Assembly (NCBI GenBank): GCA_947499095.1
Contig: CANMMR010000005.1
Span: 189,001 to 253,000 of the forward strand
Length of the DNA stretch: 64,000 nt
Origin: an uncultured Erythrobacter sp.
GTDB lineage: Bacteria > Pseudomonadota > Alphaproteobacteria > Sphingomonadales > Sphingomonadaceae
Direction: 5' to 3'
Shown: piece after piece, positions 56,733 to 64,000 of the stretch
Layout of the letters: each line of letters opens with the position of its first letter
Numbering within the stretch: position 1 is the stretch's first letter
Notes under the pieces: generated by a model
Seen by the model: the letters and a program-made list of their open reading frames with translations, nothing else
Told to the model about the DNA's origin: nothing
Databases searched by the model: none
Program-made: the position numbers and the translations under genes

Positions 56733-59272
56733 CGCTATCCCTTGCTGCCGCGCGCGACGCACTCTCGCGGGGCCTGTTTGCCGACACGGCTCGGCCCGAA
56801 AAGCCGCAGGCGCATTTCGGGCTCGATATGCTCTCGGACTGGCTGCCCTACCGGGTCTATGACGAGGGGGCGAAGCTCTACCGCAACGCCCGCTCCAAAG
56901 GCTTCGTGCTCGAAGTCACCCCGCTGATCGGGGCCGACGAACGGACCGGCGAGATCCTCGGTCAGTTCTTCTCCGAAGGCCTGCCGCAGGGCGCCTGCCT
57001 CCAGGTCCTGAACTTCGCATCTCCGCGGATCGGCAGCGTGGTCGGCCCCTGGTTCGCTCCGCGCTATGAGCAGGGCGGCATCTACGAGGCCATCGCCAGG
57101 GCGCGCACAAGGCGCCTTTACGATCTCGTCTGGAATTCGGGCTCGGCGCATGCGCCCTTCCATGCGCGCAACGTCCGGCTGATCGTCTCGTTTGGCGTGC
57201 CCGTGGCCGGCAGCGTGACCGATGCCGAACTCTCGGAATGCCGCGAAGGGCTGATGGGCATGCTCCATTCGCTCGGACTGCACGCGCAAGATCTGCGTCC
57301 GGGCGGGCTGCTGGCGCTGATCGACGAGCTTACCTCGCCGACCACCGCGCACGAGACCGACATCCATGCGTGGAACCCGCACGATACGCTCGATGTCCAG
57401 GCGATCCGCCGCGACATCGAACTCGAGGTCGGCGACGATCGCCTGATCCTCAGGACCGAGCGCTTCCGCGAGACGGGCCGCGACGAGGAGGGCAATCCCG
57501 AAGTCGGCGAATGCTATCCCGACCATTTCGACGTGCGGCATTATGCCGTGCGTTCTACCCCTGAACGCTGGGCGCCTTGGGAATGCGCGCGCCTCATCGG
57601 CGACATGTTCACCGACAAGCTGCGCTTCCCCTGTCCGACGGCGACCATGCTGTGCCTGGTCTACCCCGACCAGGAAGCCGCATCGGCGCGCGCGGGCTTC
57701 AAATTCATGCGCACGACCAGCCTCAGCCAGACCAAGAGCGCGCGCTTTCTTCCCAAGCTCGCCGAACAGTCGGCCGAATGGCGCCACGTCCAGGCCGAGC
57801 TCCAGGCCGGCAAGAAACTCGTGAAGCTGTTCTACGGGCTCACCAGCATCTCGCCGCTCGGCCAGGGCGACGCGCACGAACGCATCATCAAGGCAATCTA
57901 CAAGGCAGCGGGCTGGGATTTGGCAGACGAGCGCTTCCTCCAGCTGCAGGGCCTCGTCGCCGCATTTCCCTTGAGCCTTGCCGATGGCCTCGCCGACGAC
58001 ATGGCGCGGTTAAAGCGCCTCAAGACCATGCTCTCGACGACGGCGGCGCATATCGCACCGATGCAGGGCGAGTACCTCGGCGGCGTGATCCCGCACCTCC
58101 TGCTCGTGGGTCGGCGCGGCCAGCCCTTCTGGTGGTCGCCGTTCGAAAACACTGCCGGCAATCACAATATCGCGATCTGCGGCAAGTCGGGCTCGGGCAA
58201 GTCGGTGCTGCTGCAGGAACTCTGCGCTGCCTTGCGCGGCGCGGGCGCCAAGGTCGTGGTGATCGACGACGGGCGCAGCTTCGAGCATTCGGTCAAACTG
58301 CAGGGCGGACGCTTCGTCGAGTTCACGCTCGCCTCGGGCTTTTCCCTGAACCCCTTCTCAATGATCGACGATGCCCGCGGGCACGAAGACGAGGATTACC
58401 GCCTCGACTGCTTTGCCATGATCAAGGCGATCGTCGGCCAGATGGCGCGTCCCGGCACCGCGCCGAGCGACACCGAACGCGGACTGATCGACCGGGCCGT
58501 GACCGCGACCTGGGAGGCTCTCGGCAGCGGTGCATCGGTCGACGATGTCGCGCATGCGCTTCACGGCTCGGAAAGCGAGGCGGGCCGCGATCTCGCCACC
58601 GCGATCGCGCCCTTCTGCCGCGGCGGCAGCTACGGCGGGTTCTTTGCAGGCAAAGCGAGCTTCGCGCTCGACGATGATTTCACCGTCTTCGAGATGAGCG
58701 ATCTCGCAAGCCGCGAGGAACTGCGCAGTGTCGTCCTTTCGGCGATCATGTTTATGACCAGCCAGGCAATGACCCGCTCGTCGCGAGCAACCAAGAAGCT
58801 GCTGCTGATCGACGAAGCCTGGGCCATGCTCAAGGGCGGGTCGATGGGCGAGTTCGTCGAGACCTATGCCCGCACTGCCCGCAAATATGGCGGCGCGCTC
58901 GCGACCGCGACTCAGTCCCTTAATGACTATTACAAGTCCGATGGCGCGCGCGCCGCGCTCGAGAACAGCGACTGGATGCTGGTGCTCCAGCAGAAGGCCG
59001 AGACGATCGCCGATTTCAGGGCGAACGCGCGGCTCGACATGGACGACCGCACCGAGACGCTGATCCGCAGCCTCAAGCGTTCGGGTACCGAGTATAGCGA
59101 GGTCTTCATCAAGGGCCCCGAGACCGAAGCGGTCGGCCGACTCGTGCTCGATCCCTTCTCGGCGACGATCTACTCCTCCGATCCCGACACCTATGCCGCG
59201 ATCCAGGACTGCGAGCGGCGTGGGCACAGCCTCGCCGATGCCATCCGCATCGTGGCGGGAGGCGGACAATGA
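56729..59272 (+). CDS. traC: Conjugative transfer ATPase TraC (VirB4 family)
   Basis: An 847-residue VirB4-type ATPase powering pilus assembly: N-terminal TraC_F_IV domain (FGLDMLSDWLPYRVYDEGAK, FSEGLPQGACLQVLNFASPR), Walker A AICGKSGSGKSVLLQELCAA, the VVIDDGRSFEHSVKLQGGRF segment, Walker B KKLLLIDEAWAMLKGGSMGE, and ARTARKYGGALATATQSLND. The start is GTG, coupled to traV. Length is normal for F-type TraC. Confidence 0.95.
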   Translation: MTLSLAAARDALSRGLFADTARPEKPQAHFGLDMLSDWLPYRVYDEGAKLYRNARSKGFVLEVTPLIGADERTGEILGQFFSEGLPQGACLQVLNFASPRIGSVVGPWFAPRYEQGGIYEAIARARTRRLYDLVWNSGSAHAPFHARNVRLIVSFGVPVAGSVTDAELSECREGLMGMLHSLGLHAQDLRPGGLLALIDELTSPTTAHETDIHAWNPHDTLDVQAIRRDIELEVGDDRLILRTERFRETGRDEEGNPEVGECYPDHFDVRHYAVRSTPERWAPWECARLIGDMFTDKLRFPCPTATMLCLVYPDQEAASARAGFKFMRTTSLSQTKSARFLPKLAEQSAEWRHVQAELQAGKKLVKLFYGLTSISPLGQGDAHERIIKAIYKAAGWDLADERFLQLQGLVAAFPLSLADGLADDMARLKRLKTMLSTTAAHIAPMQGEYLGGVIPHLLLVGRRGQPFWWSPFENTAGNHNIAICGKSGSGKSVLLQELCAALRGAGAKVVVIDDGRSFEHSVKLQGGRFVEFTLASGFSLNPFSMIDDARGHEDEDYRLDCFAMIKAIVGQMARPGTAPSDTERGLIDRAVTATWEALGSGASVDDVAHALHGSESEAGRDLATAIAPFCRGGSYGGFFAGKASFALDDDFTVFEMSDLASREELRSVVLSAIMFMTSQAMTRSSRATKKLLLIDEAWAMLKGGSMGEFVETYARTARKYGGALATATQSLNDYYKSDGARAALENSDWMLVLQQKAETIADFRANARLDMDDRTETLIRSLKRSGTEYSEVFIKGPETEAVGRLVLDPFSATIYSSDPDTYAAIQDCERRGHSLADAIRIVAGGGQ

Positions 59273-59649
59273 TGGTCTCGCATCTCGCCGACCGGACCCC
59301 TCCGGCCAACCTCCGCAGCCTGATGCCGTTCCTGCAAGGGAGCTGCTTCGTCCTCATCGAGACCGCACGCTTTGCCGCGACTTCGCTGCTGATCGTGCTG
59401 GGATTGCCGCTTGCGCTGTTCCTGTTCGTTGCGGGCTGGGACCTTGGCGGCCTGTTCACCCAGCTCGCCAATCTGTCGGACCGCTACCTCGAAGCCGACG
59501 GCCTGCGCCGCAGCCTGTTCAGCCAGGACCTCAAGGGCTGCTTCCTCATCGTGGCGGGCGCGGTGACGCTGTTTCGCATGCCGCGCTTCCTGAAGCGGCT
59601 CGCAGCCGATCTCGAGAACCATCCGGCCCGGGAGGCAAACCATGACTGA
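59269..59649 (+). CDS. Small membrane protein between traC and trbI
   Basis: A 126-residue protein with two hydrophobic segments (SLLIVLGLPLALFLFVAGWD near residues 43-62, and GCFLIVAGAVTLFRM near 90-104) and a polar C-terminus. I do not recognise a family with certainty. It overlaps traC by four bases and trbI by eight, so it is a full member of the tra operon; this slot is not filled by a gene in the canonical F layout I know, so it may be a lineage-specific transfer or exclusion factor. Confidence 0.7.
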   Translation: MMVSHLADRTPPANLRSLMPFLQGSCFVLIETARFAATSLLIVLGLPLALFLFVAGWDLGGLFTQLANLSDRYLEADGLRRSLFSQDLKGCFLIVAGAVTLFRMPRFLKRLAADLENHPAREANHD

Positions 59650-60067
59650 CACGCGCAGATTACCATCCTTCAATCGCCCGCTCTTGCTGAGAATTCTGGG
59701 CGTGCTCGCGCTCGCGGCCGCACTGCTCTGGGCAGCTTGGATCAGCCGCGAGCTGTCCGAACCGCGTCAGCAGATCGTCACCGTCCGGCTTGCCGAGACC
59801 ATCGCGGCTTTCGTCGATGCCGAAGCGCGCGGGGCACAGGATCCCGAAGCCAGCCAGGCGCGCGTGCTCGCCTTCCTCCAAAAGATCGCCGCGCGGCTCG
59901 ATGAGACCCGTCTGGGCATTGCACTTCACAAAGGTCCCGAAGGACCGATCCCCGACGGCTGCTTCTACACCGGGACCAGCCATCCCCGCGGCCTCGACAG
60001 CCGCTACGCCGATATCGGCTTCGTCTGCCGCGGCCAGATCCTCGGCAGCGGGAGGGCGATCCTGTGA
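59642..60067 (+). CDS. trbI: F-type transfer protein TrbI
   Basis: A 141-residue TrbI-like protein: TM near residues 14-33 (LLLRILGVLALAAALLWAAW) and a periplasmic domain with PRQQIVTVRLAETIAAFVDA, ARVLAFLQKIAARLDETRLG and GCFYTGTSHPRGLDSRYADI. TrbI influences pilus outgrowth in F. Position immediately before traW agrees with F-type order. Confidence 0.82.
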   Translation: MTDTRRLPSFNRPLLLRILGVLALAAALLWAAWISRELSEPRQQIVTVRLAETIAAFVDAEARGAQDPEASQARVLAFLQKIAARLDETRLGIALHKGPEGPIPDGCFYTGTSHPRGLDSRYADIGFVCRGQILGSGRAIL

Positions 60068-60702
60068 GCAAGCGCATCCTCCCCGCAGCCCTGCTTGCAG
60101 TCCTGCTCTGCCCTGCCGAAGTGCTGGCGCGCGACTATGGTCAGCGCGGCACGGTGTTTCCCGTGATCGAGCGCGACCTTCTCGAGCAAATCCATTCGCG
60201 CCTGACGCAGATGGAACGTTCGGGCGAGACCGCGCGGCTCAATGAAGACCTGAAGCGCCGCACGATCGCGCGGGTGAACCGGCCCGATCCTGTCGCCGGG
60301 ATCGTCCGGGCCAGCGAAGCCCGGCGCTGGCAATTCGATCCAACGATCACGCTCGCTGCCGATATCCGCGGGGCAAAAGGCGAGCTGATCCATGCCGCCG
60401 GCACCAGGGTCAATCCGCTCGACAGCGTGGGCCTTCGCGCCGATCTCCTGTTCCTCGACGGCGACGATCCCGACCAGCTCGCCTGGGCGCTCAAGCAGGA
60501 CACCAATGCGAAGCTGATCCTGGTGAAGGGCGCGCCGCTCGACCTGATGAAGGCTCGCCAGCGACGCTTCTATTTCGACCAGGGTGGCAAACTCACGGAA
60601 AGGTTCGGGATCAGGTCGGTGCCCGCACGCGTGCGCCAGCAGGGCCGCCTGCTCGAGATTAGCGAAATCGCGCTGCCACCGAAAAGGAGGACAGCCCAAT
60701 GA
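60064..60702 (+). CDS. traW: Conjugative pilus assembly protein TraW
   Basis: A 212-residue periplasmic protein with signal (RILPAALLAVLLCPAEVLA) and TraW signatures: YGQRGTVFPVIERDLLEQIH, WQFDPTITLAADIRGAKGEL, GTRVNPLDSVGLRADLLFLD and RFYFDQGGKLTERFGIRSVP. TraW works with TraU and TrbC in pilus extension/retraction and mating-pair formation. The start is GTG overlapping trbI. Confidence 0.92.
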   Translation: MSKRILPAALLAVLLCPAEVLARDYGQRGTVFPVIERDLLEQIHSRLTQMERSGETARLNEDLKRRTIARVNRPDPVAGIVRASEARRWQFDPTITLAADIRGAKGELIHAAGTRVNPLDSVGLRADLLFLDGDDPDQLAWALKQDTNAKLILVKGAPLDLMKARQRRFYFDQGGKLTERFGIRSVPARVRQQGRLLEISEIALPPKRRTAQ

Positions 60703-61712
60703 CGCACCTAAGAAAGCTGGCGCTCATGCTGGCTGCCATTCTGGGTTTCGCCACCGCAACGCCTGCGATGGCCGATGCCGGTCCCGGCCGCTGCACCGGC
60801 AGCTTCGTCAACCCGATCACCGACATCTGCTGGTCTTGCCTGTTCCCGATCTCGATCGGCGGGCTGGACATCTGGCCGTCGAGCCGGCCCGATCCCGATA
60901 ACCCCGATCTGCCGGTGTGCCTATGCGGTCTGAGGCCCGGGATCGCGATGGGCTTTTGGGAGCCGGTGCGGCTTGCCGACGTCAGCATGAAGCCATGGTG
61001 CTTCGTGAACCTCGGCGGCTTGAAACTCGATCCGGGCTTCGATATCGGCTTTCGCTCGATCTCGGGTCCGTCGGCGGTGGGCGGCGCGAGCCAGTATTAT
61101 TCGAGCTGGCATGTCCACTGGTATGCCTATCCGCTGATCTACTGGATGGAGATCGTCGCCGATTTCCTGTGCCTGGAATCGGGCTCGATCGACATTCTCT
61201 ACATCTCCGAGATCGATCCGCTGTGGCAGGATTCCGAGCTCACCGCGATTATCAACCCCGAGGCCGTGCTCTTCGCCAACCCGCTGGCGCTCGCCGCCTG
61301 TGCGGCCGACTGCGTCGCCTCGACCGCGAAGCTGCCGATCGACGAGATGTTCTGGTGCGCGGGCTGCCAGGGGTCGATGTATCCGATGAACGGCAATGTC
61401 TCGGCCTCGATCGGACACGTCCAGGCCTCGCGGCTCGTGCTCTCGCGCTTTGCCTACAAGCTCCACCGCGAACTCGTCTCGTGGGGGACGATGGGGTCCA
61501 AGGGCCTGTGCGGCAAATATTTGATGCCGGTGATGCGCAAGCAGCAATACCGCTTCCAGGCCACCAACCCCAACCCGGCGACTTCTGGCCGTTACGCCTG
61601 CCCGCCCATCGGCGCCTCCACCACCTTTCAATCGGCCGGACAGGTCATCCCCGCCATCGGTGAAGACATGGGATATCTCGTCTGGCGCAAGCGGAACTGC
61701 TGCGCGCTATGA
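60699..61712 (+). CDS. traU: Conjugative transfer protein TraU
   Basis: A 337-residue, Cys-rich periplasmic TraU: signal (LALMLAAILGFATATPAMA), CTGSFVNPITDICWSCLFPI, VCLCGLRPGIAMGFWEPVRL, HWYAYPLIYWMEIVADFLCL, FWCAGCQGSMYPMNGNVSAS and the C-terminal YLVWRKRNCCAL. Fourteen or so Cys suggest dependence on the nearby DsbC-like isomerase. It is coupled to traW and trbC by four-base overlaps. Confidence 0.95.
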   Translation: MTHLRKLALMLAAILGFATATPAMADAGPGRCTGSFVNPITDICWSCLFPISIGGLDIWPSSRPDPDNPDLPVCLCGLRPGIAMGFWEPVRLADVSMKPWCFVNLGGLKLDPGFDIGFRSISGPSAVGGASQYYSSWHVHWYAYPLIYWMEIVADFLCLESGSIDILYISEIDPLWQDSELTAIINPEAVLFANPLALAACAADCVASTAKLPIDEMFWCAGCQGSMYPMNGNVSASIGHVQASRLVLSRFAYKLHRELVSWGTMGSKGLCGKYLMPVMRKQQYRFQATNPNPATSGRYACPPIGASTTFQSAGQVIPAIGEDMGYLVWRKRNCCAL

Positions 61713-62461
61713 ACAAACACCTCTTTCTTTTGCCCGTCGGCCTTGCCGTCACCCTCGGTGGCCTCGCTCTCGCCCAGAGCGCGCCCGAAGGCATCGATCT
61801 CGAAGCGATCCGCGAGCGTGCGGCCGAACACGCCGACGATGCGCAGGCGCTCAGCACCAATGTCCGCCAACGCGCCGAGGCACTGACCGAGGACGCACAG
61901 GCTATCCAGGCGCAAGCGCAGGCCAATCGCACGGCCTATGCGGACAGCATCAAGGCAATCGAGACCGACGCCGTCATCGACTTCGACGCGATGATCGCGG
62001 GGCAAGCCGCCGCCGAGAAGGCATCGCTCGGGGGAGCCCCGCGCTTCATTGCCTTTGCCAGCCTGTCGATGCCGCCCGAAGCGCTGAAAGCACTGGTGCA
62101 CGACATGACCAGGGCGGGCGGCGTCACCGTGCTGCGCGGGTTCCCGCAAGGAAACAGCGAGGCGTTCAAAAAGCGCCTGGCTGCCATCTGGAGCACCCGC
62201 GACGCGGCCGGTTCGCTCGGCATCGATCCGCGGCTGTTCCGCGCCTTCAACATCGAGGCCGCACCGAGCTTCGTCATGCTGAGCACCGAGTTCAGCCCAT
62301 GCGACGGGTTCGATTGCACCAGCGAGGTGCCGCCGCATGACCGCATCGCGGGAAATATCAGCGTGGGCGAAGTCCTTGAGACCTTTGCCTCGGGCAAGGG
62401 TCCGGGCGCTGAGCTTGCCCGCCTCCATCTGCGCCAGCTTTCCAGGGAGGAACGGCCATGA
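61709..62461 (+). CDS. trbC: Conjugative transfer protein TrbC
   Basis: A 250-residue periplasmic F-type TrbC: signal (LFLLPVGLAVTLGGLALAQ), an Ala/Gln/Glu-rich coiled coil (residues about 35-85), then the thioredoxin-like TrbC domain: FIAFASLSMPPEALKALVHD, GGVTVLRGFPQGNSEAFKKR, IDPRLFRAFNIEAAPSFVML and HDRIAGNISVGEVLETFASG. It partners TraW (in some elements the two are fused). Confidence 0.9.
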   Translation: MNKHLFLLPVGLAVTLGGLALAQSAPEGIDLEAIRERAAEHADDAQALSTNVRQRAEALTEDAQAIQAQAQANRTAYADSIKAIETDAVIDFDAMIAGQAAAEKASLGGAPRFIAFASLSMPPEALKALVHDMTRAGGVTVLRGFPQGNSEAFKKRLAAIWSTRDAAGSLGIDPRLFRAFNIEAAPSFVMLSTEFSPCDGFDCTSEVPPHDRIAGNISVGEVLETFASGKGPGAELARLHLRQLSREERP

Positions 62462-64000
62462 CCGGCAGACCCCTCGCCCATCTCCTTGCCGCACTCGTCG
62501 CCCTCACAAGCGCGGCTTCCATTCACGCTCAGACCCGCGATGCGGCAAGGGCCGACGGCAAGGACTTTGCCACCGAGCTGCTGGGCGAAGCGCGCGATGC
62601 CGCAACGACCAATCCTGACGCGGCGCGCGTTCCCAATTTCGATTCGCAAGCGACGCGCGACCTGCAGGATCTTGCGCGCGATCCCGACCAGATCGAGGCC
62701 CGCGGGCGCAGCGCTGCCACAACCAGCACGCCGATGCGGACGATCCGCGACAGCATGGCCAATCGCGCAAGGTTCGAGCCGAACGAAATCGAGGACGTGA
62801 TTGCCCGCAGCCTCGCGATCAACGAGACGCCGCTCGACTACACCAGCGGCATGGCAGTTTCGGGCAGCCAGGGATCGTGCGTTCCGCTGCCGCCTGGTTT
62901 GGGGTCGGCGGGCAGCTATACCGCGACCTGCAATACGGGCACACGGATCGATCAGTCAGTGGGCCAATGCACGGTGCCGCTAGTCGCCGCGATCAGCCAG
63001 CGACCGCAGTATCATTACCTCTGCAACCGCTTCGGCGATTTCAACAGCTCGGGCGAGCCCGAGTGCGCCGGCTTCGACGGCTATTCCTGCCGCGTGACAG
63101 GACGGCGCGACACCTGCCTGCAATGGAGTTCGTCGGGCGGACGGCCCTGGTGTTCCGAACCGGGAGATCCGATCACCGAACTGAGCTGCGACGATCAGGT
63201 GCCGGGGCAAACACCCTACATGATCACGACAGCGACCACGGTCACGACCACACCCAACGAAAGCCAATGCACAGGTCTCGCGGGCAATAGCGATTGCACG
63301 CTGGACGCCGAGATCTGCACCGATGCCGATCCGCAGACCCGCGTGATCGACGGCGTCTCTGTCACCAAGCCCTGCTGGGAATGGCAACGCAACTACACCT
63401 GCATTGCGCGCGAAGCGGCGACCGACTGCTCCGACATCGAAAGCCAGGGCGCCTGCCGCTTCGTCCGCGAGGAATGCCTTACCGACGAAGACCCCTGCGA
63501 GACCTGGGAGCGCATCTACGAGTGCCCGCTTCCCGGTACCGACAGCTCCACCCAGTATGTCTGCGACGGCGATGTCTATTGCATCGATGGCAGCTGCGAG
63601 ACGATCGAGCGCACCGCGAACGACGAGTTCAAGGATGCCGTGACCGCGCTCCACGCAATGGACGAGGCCCGCGGCCAGTTCGATCCCGAGACGCTGACGC
63701 TGTTCCGCGGCACACGCAACACCTGCTCGTCCAAGGTCTTCGGCGTGCTCAACTGCTGCAAAGGCAAGGGCTTCCCGCTCATCCCCGGCATCAGCCTGCT
63801 GGTTGCGCTCGGCTGCAGCCGCGAGGAAGTGCTGCTCCACGAACGCGATGCGCAGGGGCTGTGCGCCTATGTCGGGACCTATTGCTCGGACAAGTTCCTC
63901 GGCGTCTGCCTGACCAAGAAGAAGGTCTACTGCTGCTTTGAGAGCAAGCTCTCGCGGGTCCTTCAGGAACAGGGCCGCCGCCAGCTGCCCAAGCCCTGGG
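62458..64000 (+). CDS. traN: Mating-pair stabilisation protein TraN (cut by the window edge)
   Basis: An open frame of more than 510 codons runs off the right edge. It encodes an N-terminal signal (LAHLLAALVALTSAASIHAQ), then a very Cys-rich chain: QGSCVPLPPGLGSAGSYTAT, QYHYLCNRFGDFNSSGEPEC, YSCRVTGRRDTCLQWSSSGG, NTCSSKVFGVLNCCKGKGFP and YCCFESKLSRVLQEQGRRQL. This is the TraN outer-membrane adhesin that stabilises mating pairs. The start overlaps the trbC stop (ATGA). About the last tens of residues are missing from view. Confidence 0.93.
   Translation, partial: MTGRPLAHLLAALVALTSAASIHAQTRDAARADGKDFATELLGEARDAATTNPDAARVPNFDSQATRDLQDLARDPDQIEARGRSAATTSTPMRTIRDSMANRARFEPNEIEDVIARSLAINETPLDYTSGMAVSGSQGSCVPLPPGLGSAGSYTATCNTGTRIDQSVGQCTVPLVAAISQRPQYHYLCNRFGDFNSSGEPECAGFDGYSCRVTGRRDTCLQWSSSGGRPWCSEPGDPITELSCDDQVPGQTPYMITTATTVTTTPNESQCTGLAGNSDCTLDAEICTDADPQTRVIDGVSVTKPCWEWQRNYTCIAREAATDCSDIESQGACRFVREECLTDEDPCETWERIYECPLPGTDSSTQYVCDGDVYCIDGSCETIERTANDEFKDAVTALHAMDEARGQFDPETLTLFRGTRNTCSSKVFGVLNCCKGKGFPLIPGISLLVALGCSREEVLLHERDAQGLCAYVGTYCSDKFLGVCLTKKKVYCCFESKLSRVLQEQGRRQLPKPW

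Overview
The window is a high-GC alphaproteobacterial chromosome segment, most likely Sphingomonadales and plausibly Erythrobacteraceae. This rests on gene content: FzlA, a TimA-like Tim44 protein, Usg, MetX/MetW, ubiE-ubiB and a glutathione-dependent formaldehyde pathway, all dense and GC-rich. The lineage is inferred from gene families; no rRNA or tRNA gene was seen.

Positions 1-29027 look like ordinary core genome. They hold a monofunctional catalase; an Smr-MltA-Tim44 group facing secB-murJ-trpS; a membrane-anchored winged-helix protein; dut and an unusually long coaBC; ubiE-ubiB facing mutM; the divisome factor fzlA; a formaldehyde detoxification cluster (adhC, cupin, VOC protein, fghA); metX-metW; hisC-tyrC; a CitE-like lyase; and galM. 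Two repeat elements lie in intergenic gaps here: paired hairpins before mutM and a REP-like unit before hisC.

Positions 29028-32918 are a scarred junction. An intact moeA converges on a 5'-truncated fdhD. A complete IS5-type element sits in the roughly ten-base gap between them, and fdhD abuts the C-terminal half of a large serine recombinase. Positions 32919-40845 form a stress block: dodecin, YegP-like protein, DUF3597, DUF937, HtrA-like protease, two Hsp20 proteins, a small DUF465 protein, GroEL/GroES, and Usg. One hsp20 has an RpoH-like promoter and a leader resembling a ROSE RNA thermometer; groESL has a CIRCE-like HrcA operator.

Positions 41263-50805 are a divergent copper resistance locus. 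csoR leads a seven-gene minus-strand operon (DUF2231, His/Met lipoprotein, DUF411, Cu P-type ATPase, ion channel, DUF305). The opposite strand carries a Tat-exported multicopper oxidase, CopB, an NTF2-like protein and a PepSY protein. Two palindromes of the form ATAC(C/T)CC...GGGGTAT lie between them.

From 50850 to the right edge runs an F-type conjugative transfer operon, preceded by two small regulators on the other strand: traA, L, E, K, B, a DsbC-like isomerase, traV, C, a small membrane protein, trbI, traW, U, trbC and a traN cut by the window end. Stress block, copper locus and transfer genes together suggest an integrated conjugative element or plasmid-derived island starting somewhere after galM. 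The exact ends, relaxase, coupling protein and integrase are not in view.
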